NCBI RefSeq assembly: GCF_001894745.1
Contig: NZ_BBYF01000007.1
Span: forward strand, 179,417 to 243,416
DNA from: Paenibacillus sp. NAIST15-1
GTDB lineage: Bacteria > Bacillota > Bacilli > Paenibacillales > Paenibacillaceae
DNA: 64,000 bases
Direction of reading: 5' to 3'
In this document: positions 17,159-25,719 of the stretch, in pieces
How positions within the stretch are numbered: the first letter of the stretch is position 1
How the letters are laid out: each line of letters starts with the position of its first letter
The notes under the pieces: model-generated
The model's input: only the letters and a program-made list of their open reading frames with translations
Databases searched by the model: none
What the model was told of the DNA's origin: nothing
Position numbers and translations under genes: made by a program

Positions 17159-18389
17159 GCGAATAATGCGTGTACCGCTTGCCGCGGTAGAATACGGATA
17201 CCGCGATAAGAATCAGACTGGTGAAGATTAGAATGAGAAAGGAGGCTTGATAGCTTCCGCCGATGTCGTAAAAGACTCCGGAAACCAAGGGGAGTAATCC
17301 GCCTATCAAATATCCGCCGAACTGAATCATGGCCGTCCATAGACTTGCGTCGCGCGAAGTGCTTGTTACATCGAGAGGCAGGATTAACGCAATCGAGAAC
17401 AGGCCGCCCGCTCCAATCCCCATCACTGCTGCCGACAGAAATGGATTCACCTCGGCAGGAAAATAAGAAAGCGCGCTGCACCCTGCCAGACTGCATATGG
17501 AAAAGGCTAACAGCCATGACTTGCGAGAAGTGGTACGATTCAACATAAGCGGCGTCACCAAGCCTGCGATCATCTGCATGATCGAATATACTGTTACTAG
17601 CGTCCCTGCAGTTGCCGCATCCATCCCAATCTCCTGAGCACGGGGGGCAAGCCAGGTAGCAGCGGTGTAGTAGATGCCGGATTGCAGTCCAAAAATAATG
17701 AGGAACAGCCATGCTTGCTTATTATTCCACGGAAGCTTGCTCGATTGCTTGCGAGACGATGCGTCGTGATGGTTAGGTGACGCATGCTTTCGAATAATCG
17801 GCCACCACGCAAGTATCCCGATAACCGCGAAAATGGACCAGATGCCAAGCGCCGTGCTCCATGATCCGTGTGCGGCACGCTCAATCGGTATCGCGTAGGC
17901 GGTGCTGATCGAAGCGCCGATGCCCATGCCGGTTAAATAGACGCCGACTATCGATGAGGCGTGAGCAGGGAAATGATGCTTGATGAAACCAGAGATCAGC
18001 GGACCGGCAACCGCAATCCCGATACCGGCAAGCAATGCGGTAAGCAAGAGCAGGAAGGAGGTGACGGCGAAGAAGCGAGCGGCCGTCGCGATGCCGATTA
18101 GTCCGATGCACACGGTGATCGCTCTTTCCATTCCCAATCGATCGCTCAAGCTGGCCGCCATAGGAGCGAATATTCCCATGCAGAACAGTGGTATGGACGT
18201 TAGCAGGCTGACCGATATCCCGTTCATTCCCAAATCTCTCTGAATGTCTTCCAGCAGCGGGGAAATGGACGTAATCGCGGCTCGCAAATTTGTAGATACG
18301 AGAAACAATGATAGAATCAATAAAATGGTATACCCCGTACTGCGTTTGTTGGGAAGCGAATAATCAATCGCTCGCAGTTCGGATTTCAT
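17151..18389 (-). CDS. MFS transporter, CynX/NimT type
   Basis: About 412 residues with twelve predicted membrane helices and the STNLRAAITSISPLL opening typical of the CynX/NimT branch of the major facilitator superfamily. I prefer the ATG at 18389, which has GGGGTG at good spacing, over the GTG three codons earlier. Substrates in this branch include cyanate, nitroimidazole and thiocyanate-like compounds; the substrate here is unknown. It is divergent from a GbsR-type regulator gene, which may control it; its promoter side carries two 13-bp direct repeats. Confidence 0.9.
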   Translation of the reverse strand: MKSELRAIDYSLPNKRSTGYTILLILSLFLVSTNLRAAITSISPLLEDIQRDLGMNGISVSLLTSIPLFCMGIFAPMAASLSDRLGMERAITVCIGLIGIATAARFFAVTSFLLLLTALLAGIGIAVAGPLISGFIKHHFPAHASSIVGVYLTGMGIGASISTAYAIPIERAAHGSWSTALGIWSIFAVIGILAWWPIIRKHASPNHHDASSRKQSSKLPWNNKQAWLFLIIFGLQSGIYYTAATWLAPRAQEIGMDAATAGTLVTVYSIMQMIAGLVTPLMLNRTTSRKSWLLAFSICSLAGCSALSYFPAEVNPFLSAAVMGIGAGGLFSIALILPLDVTSTSRDASLWTAMIQFGGYLIGGLLPLVSGVFYDIGGSYQASFLILIFTSLILIAVSVFYRGKRYTHYSQQ

Positions 18390-18410
18390 AACATTCACCC
18401 CAATCAGTCT

Positions 18411-18438
18411 ATTTATCTAATTTATATTTATCTAATTT
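18411..18438. promoter_or_regulatory. Direct repeats in the MFS promoter region
   Basis: ATTTATCTAATTT occurs twice with a 2-base gap (15-bp period) just upstream of the MFS start. Possible operator for the neighbouring regulator, by position only. Confidence 0.5.
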
Positions 18439-18561
18439 GAGTTCTTATCGCGCAATGGACTGTTTCACCTTTATTTTTATGAATTATACCAGATATTTTC
18501 TTCACTCATGATTGTTACGTCGAAAAAAGAAAAAGAAGATTGAATTTTTTTATTTTCTGTG

Positions 18562-18577
18562 TTTAATATATATTAAA
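18562..18577. promoter_or_regulatory. Palindrome before the GbsR-type regulator gene
   Basis: TTTAATATATATTAAA is a perfect 16-bp palindrome, 26 bases before the start codon, and sits in a wider GTTTAAT...ATTAAAC pair (18561-18587). It is a likely autoregulatory operator. Confidence 0.55.
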
Positions 18578-18603
18578 TCAATTAAACATTAGAGGGTGTT
18601 GTC

Positions 18604-19083
18604 ATGGGGAATTTCACGTTGAACGATGCTCAGCAGTCCTTGATCGAGGATTTCGGAACGTATATCGAATCATCAGGGGGTGCGCGCTCACTCGGGAAAA
18701 TATGGGGCTATCTGCTGCTAGCAGGAGAACCGCGTTCGCTTGATCAGATGGTGCTGGACTTGCAGATTAGTAAAGGCACAGCATCCTTATCTGTTCGTCA
18801 AGGGGTTCAAGTATCCTTGTTTCGCAAAGTAGGTATCCCTGGAAGCAAACGGGATTACTATGAACTGCATCCGGATGCTTGGACGTCGATTTTGCATACG
18901 AGCATTGCGCAAGGGGGAATGATGGGGGATTATGTGAGACGGGCGAAGTCCATCGCATCGGATGAACAAGCAAAAATGAAAATGGATGAAAGCATCGAGT
19001 TTTTTGATTTTGTCGTCCATCAAATGAAGCAAATTCTAGTTCAGTGGCAAGAACAACGTCAACATAAAGACAGTCATAACTAG
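18604..19083 (+). CDS. GbsR/MarR-type transcriptional regulator
   Basis: 159 residues. The winged-helix region (about 25-85) has the GbsR-like sequence SLGKIWGYLLLAGEPRSLDQMVLDLQISKGTASLSVRQ, with a C-terminal helical dimer segment. It is divergent from the MFS gene and 14 bases before an alpha/beta hydrolase gene, so both may be its targets. A palindrome just upstream suggests autoregulation. The effector is not known. Confidence 0.88.
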   Translation: MGNFTLNDAQQSLIEDFGTYIESSGGARSLGKIWGYLLLAGEPRSLDQMVLDLQISKGTASLSVRQGVQVSLFRKVGIPGSKRDYYELHPDAWTSILHTSIAQGGMMGDYVRRAKSIASDEQAKMKMDESIEFFDFVVHQMKQILVQWQEQRQHKDSHN

Positions 19084-19097
19084 GGGGAGACAACATC

Positions 19098-19922
19098 ATG
19101 CCGAAGGTAGCTGTGAATGGGATGCTCATGCATTATGAGAGTAAGGGGAAGGGTTCGCCTGTCTTATTCCTACATGGCAGTGGATCATCATGGCGAATGT
19201 GGGAGCCGCAATTCGAAGCCTTCTCCGAACGGTACAGCATGATAATGCCGGATTATAGGGGGCATGGCGATTCTACTAAGGAATTTCCAGAGGGCAAATA
19301 TGATCATTACGTGATTGTTGAAGATTTGAAGTGTTTCTTGGATGAGCTTGGGCTGAACAAAGTACATGTCATCGGTGTCTCGCAGGGCGGACAATTGGCG
19401 ACCCTGCTTGCAATCCGGTATCCACAATATATAGATAAGCTAGTCATATCGAACAGCTATAGTGAAATGCCGACGGTTGCAGCAGGCTGGGTGCTGTCCA
19501 TTTCCAATTTTATTTTCAGCCTGCTTCCTTACCGTACGATCGTGAATCTCATGATGAAGTTTTATAAGGATGATCCATATACACAGCGAATTTTACGCAA
19601 TTCTTTCTCAATCGATAAGAAGATGCTCCTTGCTATGAAGACGGCTCCTTTCCCGGCGCATACGAATGAACTGTACCGCATTCAGTCACCAGTTTTAGTC
19701 ATGGGAGGAGAAGGAAAGATAATGACTGGTATTGACGAGGGGAAAGGGTCTCGTACCATTTATAATCATATTAATCATGCAACTCTTGCCTTGTTCAGAG
19801 ATGCTTATGATCCGCTGAGCACAATGCGCAGAGATATTTTCAATGAGATGATTATCGATTTCTTCGAGGACAGGCCGTTGAGAGCGCACAACGATGTTGT
19901 GATAGAAAGGAAGCAATCCTAA
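19098..19922 (+). CDS. Alpha/beta hydrolase
   Basis: 274 residues: oxyanion HGSGSSW, then DYRGHGDS, the nucleophile elbow GVSQGG with Ser95, and a late NHATLALFRD region with the candidate catalytic His. No signal peptide. It follows the GbsR-type regulator by 14 bases behind a GGGGGAG site, so the two form one transcription unit. It could be a detoxification esterase or lactonase; the substrate is unknown. It is unrelated in detail to the hydrolase at 5996. Confidence 0.88.
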   Translation: MPKVAVNGMLMHYESKGKGSPVLFLHGSGSSWRMWEPQFEAFSERYSMIMPDYRGHGDSTKEFPEGKYDHYVIVEDLKCFLDELGLNKVHVIGVSQGGQLATLLAIRYPQYIDKLVISNSYSEMPTVAAGWVLSISNFIFSLLPYRTIVNLMMKFYKDDPYTQRILRNSFSIDKKMLLAMKTAPFPAHTNELYRIQSPVLVMGGEGKIMTGIDEGKGSRTIYNHINHATLALFRDAYDPLSTMRRDIFNEMIIDFFEDRPLRAHNDVVIERKQS

Positions 19923-19996
19923 TCGGATTTCTATTGTACGCGGTTTATGAATGTGATACGGTGGTGGAACGTTAAAAGTGAAGGAGGCGTTGTGCT

Positions 19997-20053
19997 ATGG
20001 CAAAAATGACGAATTTGAATTGGGTGTATCAACGAGATGGGGTCAACGCATAA
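19997..20053 (+). CDS. Possible 18-codon small ORF
   Basis: ATG at 19997 has an excellent AAGGAGG site and reads MAKMTNLNWVYQRDGVNA before a stop, about 50 bases before the kinase-like gene. It may be a leader peptide or chance. No homologue is recognised. Confidence 0.25.
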   Translation: MAKMTNLNWVYQRDGVNA

Positions 20054-20102
20054 GCAGCCCACGAAACTGCGGCAGCCCCGATAGGATGAGAGGGGAAGCA
20101 TC

Positions 20103-20999
20103 GTGACAGCACATTCATTCACTTCTGTAACGATTCAGCTAGGAAATGTATCATTTGAGCTCAAGGAAGCTCATTCTTTCGATTGGATTCACAAGTATGG
20201 ACACGTATTCTGCGTATTCGACGAGCAGGATTCTGGGAATATTGCGTTTGGCGTTGAGCAGGAAGGGCGCAAGCGATTTATTAAATATGCAGGTGCTAGA
20301 ACGAAGGAGTATATGGGCGAGCCGGAAGCTGCCATCGAGCGGTTAAAAGCGGCGATTCCGTTATATACGGCACTGAAGCATCCAAACTTGATTGAGCTAT
20401 TGGAGCTTTTTGAGGTTCCGGGTGGAGGATATGCCGCCGTATTTGAGTGGTTCGAAGGGGAATGTCTGCATTCTCACTGGTCATTCCCACCGCCGGCTAA
20501 GTATCATGATCCAAGATCTCCATTTTATCGACATCGGCATCTTCCCATGCAGCAGCGACTGAACTCATTGGATGTCATTTTTTCATTTCATGAGCATGTG
20601 GAAGCACAGGGATATGTGGCAGTAGACTTTTATGATGGAAGTATCTTATATGATTTCATAACCAATCGAACGAAGATTTGTGACATCGACTTTTATCGGA
20701 GATCTCCTGCTGTCAATGATATCGGGGAACAATTCTGGGGAGCGATGCGATCCAAATCGCCAGAGGAATACGAATTAGGCGCGCTGATCGATTCCCGAAC
20801 GAATGTGTACAATTTAGGAGCTATTGCTTTTGGACTGTTAGGTGGGGAACGAAATCACGCTTTGGAACGCTGGGAAGCAGGACAAGCGCTGTATGAGGTC
20901 GCTCTGCAAGCCGTTCAGCTGGATAGAGAACAACGATTTTCAAGCATTGCAGCTTTCAAATCTGCTTGGGATAAAGCTCGAGGACAGACGATATTATGA
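20103..20999 (+). CDS. Divergent protein kinase-like protein
   Basis: 298 residues with the outline of a eukaryotic-type kinase fold: candidate ATP-binding Lys61 (RFIKYA), helix-C Glu near 73-76, catalytic-loop Asp175 in AVDFYDGSILYD (the usual Asn position is Ser180), metal-binding Asp196 in DIDFY (Gly of DFG replaced by Tyr), and SPEEY in place of APE. There are no membrane or PASTA segments, so it is cytosolic. The altered motifs leave activity uncertain; it may be an active small-molecule kinase or a degenerate one. It starts with GTG behind GAGGGGAAG. Its terminator separates it from the following cluster. Confidence 0.75.
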   Translation: MTAHSFTSVTIQLGNVSFELKEAHSFDWIHKYGHVFCVFDEQDSGNIAFGVEQEGRKRFIKYAGARTKEYMGEPEAAIERLKAAIPLYTALKHPNLIELLELFEVPGGGYAAVFEWFEGECLHSHWSFPPPAKYHDPRSPFYRHRHLPMQQRLNSLDVIFSFHEHVEAQGYVAVDFYDGSILYDFITNRTKICDIDFYRRSPAVNDIGEQFWGAMRSKSPEEYELGALIDSRTNVYNLGAIAFGLLGGERNHALERWEAGQALYEVALQAVQLDREQRFSSIAAFKSAWDKARGQTIL

Positions 21000-21052
21000 G
21001 CTCATGGTTGCATGAACCGATAGAGTAGGAACGAATGAATTTTACTTATGAA

Positions 21053-21083
21053 CCCTCTCCAAGTAATGTTGGAGGGGATTTTT
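21053..21083 (+). terminator. Terminator after the kinase-like gene
   Basis: CCCTCTCCAA pairs with TTGGAGGGG around a 6-base loop, followed by ATTTTT. Confidence 0.88.
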
Positions 21084-21433
21084 CATGTTTTATATACTGG
21101 CGAAATCGCAGGTCAACACGTACTATAACTGTTTATTTCCACTAGGGGAGGTAAGCTATCGGAGAGGGGCATAATGGCTGAGAATGTACTCGCGATAACA
21201 ATCAATAAGTAGTCCTAAATATATCAAGTGGTACTATATTCCTATAAATATGCAGAGAAGAATTGATAGGAATGGGACTAAGTGACCTGTACTGATAGCT
21301 TATAAATTCGTTATTATGAAGGAAAGATTCGTCGAAGCACTGCTTTCGGCGTTTTTTTTCATAATCAAAGGAAACGTATGTTCGTAACTTTCATCAAAAT
21401 GACACGAATGTGGCGAATTTGAAGGAGGACGGA
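21084..21433. other. 350-bp non-coding stretch upstream of the SWIM/MoxR/VWA cluster
   Basis: No supported gene. Near its end, a stem CGTCGAAGCA/TGCTTTCGGCG (imperfect) with eight T follows at about 21331-21360: a second terminator-like hairpin that has no gene in front of it, only this spacer. It may end a small RNA or act as a leader terminator (attenuator) for the cluster. Confidence 0.5.
21331..21360 (+). terminator. Orphan terminator-like hairpin before the unknown protein gene
   Basis: A GC-rich imperfect stem is followed by TTTTTTTT. The preceding 250 bases hold no gene, so it ends an unseen transcript or attenuates the downstream genes. Confidence 0.6.
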
Positions 21434-22252
21434 GTGGACAAGAAGGCGAAGCAGATACTGATGAAAACGTTCTGGAGCAGTGCGGGATGGAAAGATACTC
21501 GTACGATAACGTTCGCTGGGGAGGATTTCGAGTACGCTAAGGACAAAGGTCTGATGTTCGATCCCGTGACGATGAGTCACGATGAATGTGTGCTGCGCAT
21601 CGTAGAATTGCATAAATTGATTACGAAGGAGATGGTGGCACAAGCCTTCCTGCATAGCTTGTCTACGCGTAAGGTGCATCTGCGAAGTGCGCTCTCCAGT
21701 TGGGCACTAACACATGGTTTGCTACCCCATCCATTTGAGAGCAATATCGGTAGATGCACGAGCAGCACGTACGCGATGTATGGGGATTGCTATGAATGTG
21801 ACAAGAGCGGGATTGCCGTTCTTGAATCCTATACGAATGAAGATATCAATGTTCTGAATTTCGAGCGGATGAAATGGGGAGGCGTTCGTCTTAACCATAT
21901 CCTATATTGTCTATTAGATCTGGAACAGCTCCTAGCAGAAGGGACAGTTGACGTTACGGAAGAGGACGTGACCATTCTCCAACATATGCTGACCGCGATA
22001 AAAAGCTGCCAGCCTAGCGATGCTGCGCGTCAATTGGAGAAGAACTTAAGCAATGTGCTGCCATCCAATAAACAGGAACGCGATGTGATGATGGAAATTT
22101 TGTCTTATGCGGGTGTGCTGCGAGCTGGTTCGGAGAACAGGCCAGGCAGGGGTGGGAAAAACGACTTCTTCGCTGTTGTAAACTGGCGTGGAGTGGATGG
22201 GTATTCCGATCATGCGGTTGAGCATTACTTTGGCAAGTGGTTGTATGAATAG
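21434..22252 (+). CDS. Unknown protein, possible first member of the SWIM/MoxR/VWA unit
   Basis: The GTG at 21434 lies 5 bases after AAGGAGG and is preferred over the ATG at 21410. The 272-residue product is soluble, mixed helical, with a CYEC pair (DCYEC, about residue 117) and GRCTSSTYAMYGD before it, which could bind metal or be redox-active; it ends in NDFFAVVNWRGVDGYSDHAVEHYFG. I do not recognise the family. It ends 53 bases before the SWIM gene with no terminator between, so it is probably co-transcribed, but its link to the system rests on position only. Confidence 0.7.
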   Translation: MDKKAKQILMKTFWSSAGWKDTRTITFAGEDFEYAKDKGLMFDPVTMSHDECVLRIVELHKLITKEMVAQAFLHSLSTRKVHLRSALSSWALTHGLLPHPFESNIGRCTSSTYAMYGDCYECDKSGIAVLESYTNEDINVLNFERMKWGGVRLNHILYCLLDLEQLLAEGTVDVTEEDVTILQHMLTAIKSCQPSDAARQLEKNLSNVLPSNKQERDVMMEILSYAGVLRAGSENRPGRGGKNDFFAVVNWRGVDGYSDHAVEHYFGKWLYE

Positions 22253-22305
22253 GAATCGAGTACATAAAAAGGATAGTTGACATTGGACAGATAGGAGGAA
22301 TCAAC

Positions 22306-23745
22306 ATGATCGAAATTACAGAGTCATACGTAGATTCACTTGCCCCGAACGCCTCAGCCATCAAGAATGGACAGGGGCTCGTGAAAAAGCGGAGCTTCGT
22401 ACAGTTGAACCGCTCAGAGGACGGTTCACTCTTATTTGGGGAATGCTCAGGCAGCGGCAAATCGAATTATCAATGCTCGGCAGACTTCATCCAGCCTGAG
22501 AAGCCAATTCTGCGCTGTTCCTGTCCAAGCAGGCAGCTGCCATGCAAGCATGCGCTTGGGCTGCTATATGCTTATGTAGGCGGAGGGGAATTCGCAACAG
22601 CGCCTGTGCCTGAGGATATCATCTCCAAACGGGAGAAGGCAGAGAAACGCGAAGAAAAGAAGCAGCAGCAAGCAGCGGATGGAGCCGAGCCGAAGCCGAA
22701 GAAAGTAAACAAGTCCGCTCTGAAGAAGAAAGTTCAAGCACAGCTGGACGGACTGGAGACGTTAGAGAAGCTGGTGCTGTCGCTCGTGCGCGGGGGCATC
22801 GGTACGATTGATACGAAGACGATTAAGATGATTCAGGATCATGCCAAGCAGCTAGGGAATCACTATTTGCCTGGGGCGCAGAATGAACTCCGGAGATTGG
22901 CCTTATATTTATCGAGTGATGAAGATCGAGAGACCATCTATACCAATGTAATGGAGCAGTTGACTCTCCTACATGCCTTCATTAAGAAGGGGCGGAGCCA
23001 TCTGACTGCGAAGCTGGATGATCCGGAACTGGCATTGGATCACGAGAGCACCGTAGAAGAGTGGCTGGGTCATGCATGGCAGCTTAACGAATTGAAAGAA
23101 TGCGGATTGATGAGCGAGAATGTGGAGCTTATTCAACTCTCCTTCCTCAGCTACGATGATCAAGCTCGACAAGAATATGTCGATCAGGGCTATTGGATGG
23201 AGAGAGAAACTGGTGATATTCATCGCACGATGCAGTATCGTCCGTATAAGGCGGCTAAGCAAATGCGTGCAGATGATAGCTTCTTCGATGTTGCACAAGT
23301 GAAGACGCTCTATCGATATCCGGGAGAGATGAATCGCAGAGTACGCTGGGATGAATTGATTACTAGAGTAGTAGGAGCGGAAGATGTGGAATGCTTGTCC
23401 GCACATGCACAGCGTTCGTATGCTGACGTACTAAAGAAAGTGAAAAATCAGCTGAAAAATCCGCTCGGCGATAAAAATCCAGTGATGCTCCTTCATGTGT
23501 CAGACATAAAGCAGACAGATCAGAATGAATATGTATTGTTGGATGAAGCGGGCCAGCAGATCGTGCTGGATGATGTGTGCGCTTCTCATCATTCCACAGT
23601 GTCTCTGCTCCCGCTGCTCCCTGCTGATTGGACGAAGGATGCTTCGATGCTGGTCATGTTCGAGCACCGACTTGCAAGCGGACGATTGCTTGCACAGCCA
23701 TTAACAATAATGAAGGATGCGGAAATGATCCGTCTCATGTATTAA
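22306..23745 (+). CDS. SWIM zinc finger protein
   Basis: 479 residues. A SWIM-type zinc site near the N-terminus reads C71-S-C73, then C80-K-H82 (CxCx6CxH), a fold known to bind DNA or protein. A Lys/Glu-rich, probably coiled stretch follows (about 105-150), then a long helical region. In other bacteria SWIM proteins of this kind sit beside MoxR and VWA genes, as here. The start has GGAGG. The next gene begins 6 bases after its stop. It is probably the adaptor or targeting part of the assembly; that is inference. Confidence 0.88.
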   Translation: MIEITESYVDSLAPNASAIKNGQGLVKKRSFVQLNRSEDGSLLFGECSGSGKSNYQCSADFIQPEKPILRCSCPSRQLPCKHALGLLYAYVGGGEFATAPVPEDIISKREKAEKREEKKQQQAADGAEPKPKKVNKSALKKKVQAQLDGLETLEKLVLSLVRGGIGTIDTKTIKMIQDHAKQLGNHYLPGAQNELRRLALYLSSDEDRETIYTNVMEQLTLLHAFIKKGRSHLTAKLDDPELALDHESTVEEWLGHAWQLNELKECGLMSENVELIQLSFLSYDDQARQEYVDQGYWMERETGDIHRTMQYRPYKAAKQMRADDSFFDVAQVKTLYRYPGEMNRRVRWDELITRVVGAEDVECLSAHAQRSYADVLKKVKNQLKNPLGDKNPVMLLHVSDIKQTDQNEYVLLDEAGQQIVLDDVCASHHSTVSLLPLLPADWTKDASMLVMFEHRLASGRLLAQPLTIMKDAEMIRLMY

Positions 23746-23751
23746 GGAGGA

Positions 23752-25617
23752 TTGGCCATGAGTACAGCATTGTTGCAAGAGCTTCATCAAGAAGTACGGC
23801 GACTGTATATTGCAGGCAGTGATTTGGCAGTCGGCGACTTCCGTCTAAAACGACTACTTCCACAGTTCCAGCAGCTAGGTGAGCGGGCCCCCATTTTCAA
23901 GCGGCTGGCAGAAGGAATTGCATCATTAATTGAGCCTCCTGCGGGCAAGGAGCAGTCTTCAGCGGAGACGCTGCAGGACATTGGAATGCTCCTTCATTCC
24001 GTCTTATATACGCAGGGAAGCTCGGCTCCGGCAGGGCAGTTGACTGACATGGAGAGCTATCCGAGCAATCTGTCTACGAAGCTGTCCTACCGCAAGCTGG
24101 CGGCGGTGCAAGAAGCACTAACGACAACAGGCGGAGGACGCTATGAAGTGATCTTACAGGCATTCGAGGACGGTATGTTCGCGGATCTTCGCTTGTTGCA
24201 GTACGCGATTGCAGCCCTTGGAGACCCGTATACGGAAATTGCTGATCTAACTACGGATAAGATTCTTCCTTCCTACGGATCGCAAGTCGTACCACATCTG
24301 ATGAAGACATTCCAAATCGATGGCGGCAAGCTGGAAGCAAGAAAGCTTCGCGTCATCGGTACCGTCGGCGGAGAAGACGTGGCATCGTTTATCTATGAAG
24401 CGGCCCAGTCCGGCTCGGATGAAGTGAGAGCGACAGCAATCCGATTGTTGTCAGCCTATATCCAATATGAAGAATCGGTTCTTGATTGGACGAAGGAGAA
24501 GAAGAAAGCGATTCGAGAATCCGCGTATCATACGCTTGCGAACTATGGAACAGACAGAGCGGTGGCACGCTTGCATGAAGCGTTTGCCAGCAAGGATATT
24601 GAACTTGCCTCAGAAGCGGCAGCTGAATGTGATCATCCGCAGCTGACTGCCCAGTTGGTGCAGGATTTGGATCGCGATTTGAGCGCAGCGTTGGAACTAG
24701 CAGACGATAAGAAGAAGCTGGAGGCGGCTTGGACGAGGATCCGATATGTAGTTCGTGCATTGCATGAAAAGCGGTGCGCAGAACTCTACGACGTATATGC
24801 GAATTACGTGGGCCGCTATGAAGAATATAGACCTTTCCAATGGCTGGAGCTGCTCCACACTGTCGCTTGGTATATGGAGACAGAGAATTCGGAAGAGGCA
24901 CTTGCTCATTTGCGAAAAATTGAAGATCTTGACGTACGCTTCATGTCTTATGCTGTTCGCGCCTCGTTCCATCTGTTATCACCAGAGGCAATGTACGATC
25001 ACTATGTAGAATCGATGCGGAACAAGTGGAAGATGCAGACGAACAAAGAGATGCAGAGAAGGAAGAAGGAACTGTGCTCCACAATCGAAGCACTGGTACT
25101 GTCCAGAGAATATGTTGAGGTGCCTGCAGAGTGGAGCTATTCCAACGGAATGATGTCACTATACACGATTGTCATTCAACCACTTCCGCTTATTCTTGCT
25201 GCATGGGATGAGCGCTGGCTGGATTGGTTCATTGAGCAGAATGAGCTTGAGCTCGTATGTGCTTTTGCACGGCCGGGACACGAAATAAGCGCCAAGTTTA
25301 TGTTGAGGAAGTTGGAGCAGCATCCTGAATTCCGCAATACGTACGCTGGCTTGATTTTGTCTGGATTGAAACGATCTGACGTGCCTGAAGAAGTAATGTG
25401 GGAAGCTTTAGTGGGGGCTATCGAGAACAAAAAAAATTCGAATTGTTACACATTTGATGGAAATGTGTATGAACGCATATATGAGCTGCCAGCTTCGTAT
25501 CACGCTCGCTTGTCAGAGGTTCTTCCTATATACAAGTATACGGCTGGCGAACAACTGCGCTATGTCGTGGAACAGATGGAGAAGAAGCAAGCAGTGGTTG
25601 CGTCAGAATCGGTATAG
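23752..25617 (+). CDS. HEAT-repeat-like scaffold protein
   Basis: 621 residues, almost wholly helical. Between about 150 and 320 it shows HEAT-like helical pairs (for example LPSYGSQVVPHLMKTF, DEVRATAIRLLSAY, KAIRESAYHTLANYG). No catalytic motif is seen. It lies between the SWIM and MoxR genes, so it is probably a scaffold for the ATPase complex. Comparable clusters elsewhere have a DUF5691-type protein in this position; I cannot confirm that relationship by eye. An AAGGAGG site overlaps the stop region of the SWIM gene. Confidence 0.8.
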   Translation: MAMSTALLQELHQEVRRLYIAGSDLAVGDFRLKRLLPQFQQLGERAPIFKRLAEGIASLIEPPAGKEQSSAETLQDIGMLLHSVLYTQGSSAPAGQLTDMESYPSNLSTKLSYRKLAAVQEALTTTGGGRYEVILQAFEDGMFADLRLLQYAIAALGDPYTEIADLTTDKILPSYGSQVVPHLMKTFQIDGGKLEARKLRVIGTVGGEDVASFIYEAAQSGSDEVRATAIRLLSAYIQYEESVLDWTKEKKKAIRESAYHTLANYGTDRAVARLHEAFASKDIELASEAAAECDHPQLTAQLVQDLDRDLSAALELADDKKKLEAAWTRIRYVVRALHEKRCAELYDVYANYVGRYEEYRPFQWLELLHTVAWYMETENSEEALAHLRKIEDLDVRFMSYAVRASFHLLSPEAMYDHYVESMRNKWKMQTNKEMQRRKKELCSTIEALVLSREYVEVPAEWSYSNGMMSLYTIVIQPLPLILAAWDERWLDWFIEQNELELVCAFARPGHEISAKFMLRKLEQHPEFRNTYAGLILSGLKRSDVPEEVMWEALVGAIENKKNSNCYTFDGNVYERIYELPASYHARLSEVLPIYKYTAGEQLRYVVEQMEKKQAVVASESV

Positions 25618-25719
25618 CGCTGATTCCTTCTAACACGGAAATTGAAGAATTGTGGGCGCATTGTCAGAGTTATAAGACAGGTGCGTGCAACGAGCTTAAA
25701 CGTCAGGGGAGATGATGAG

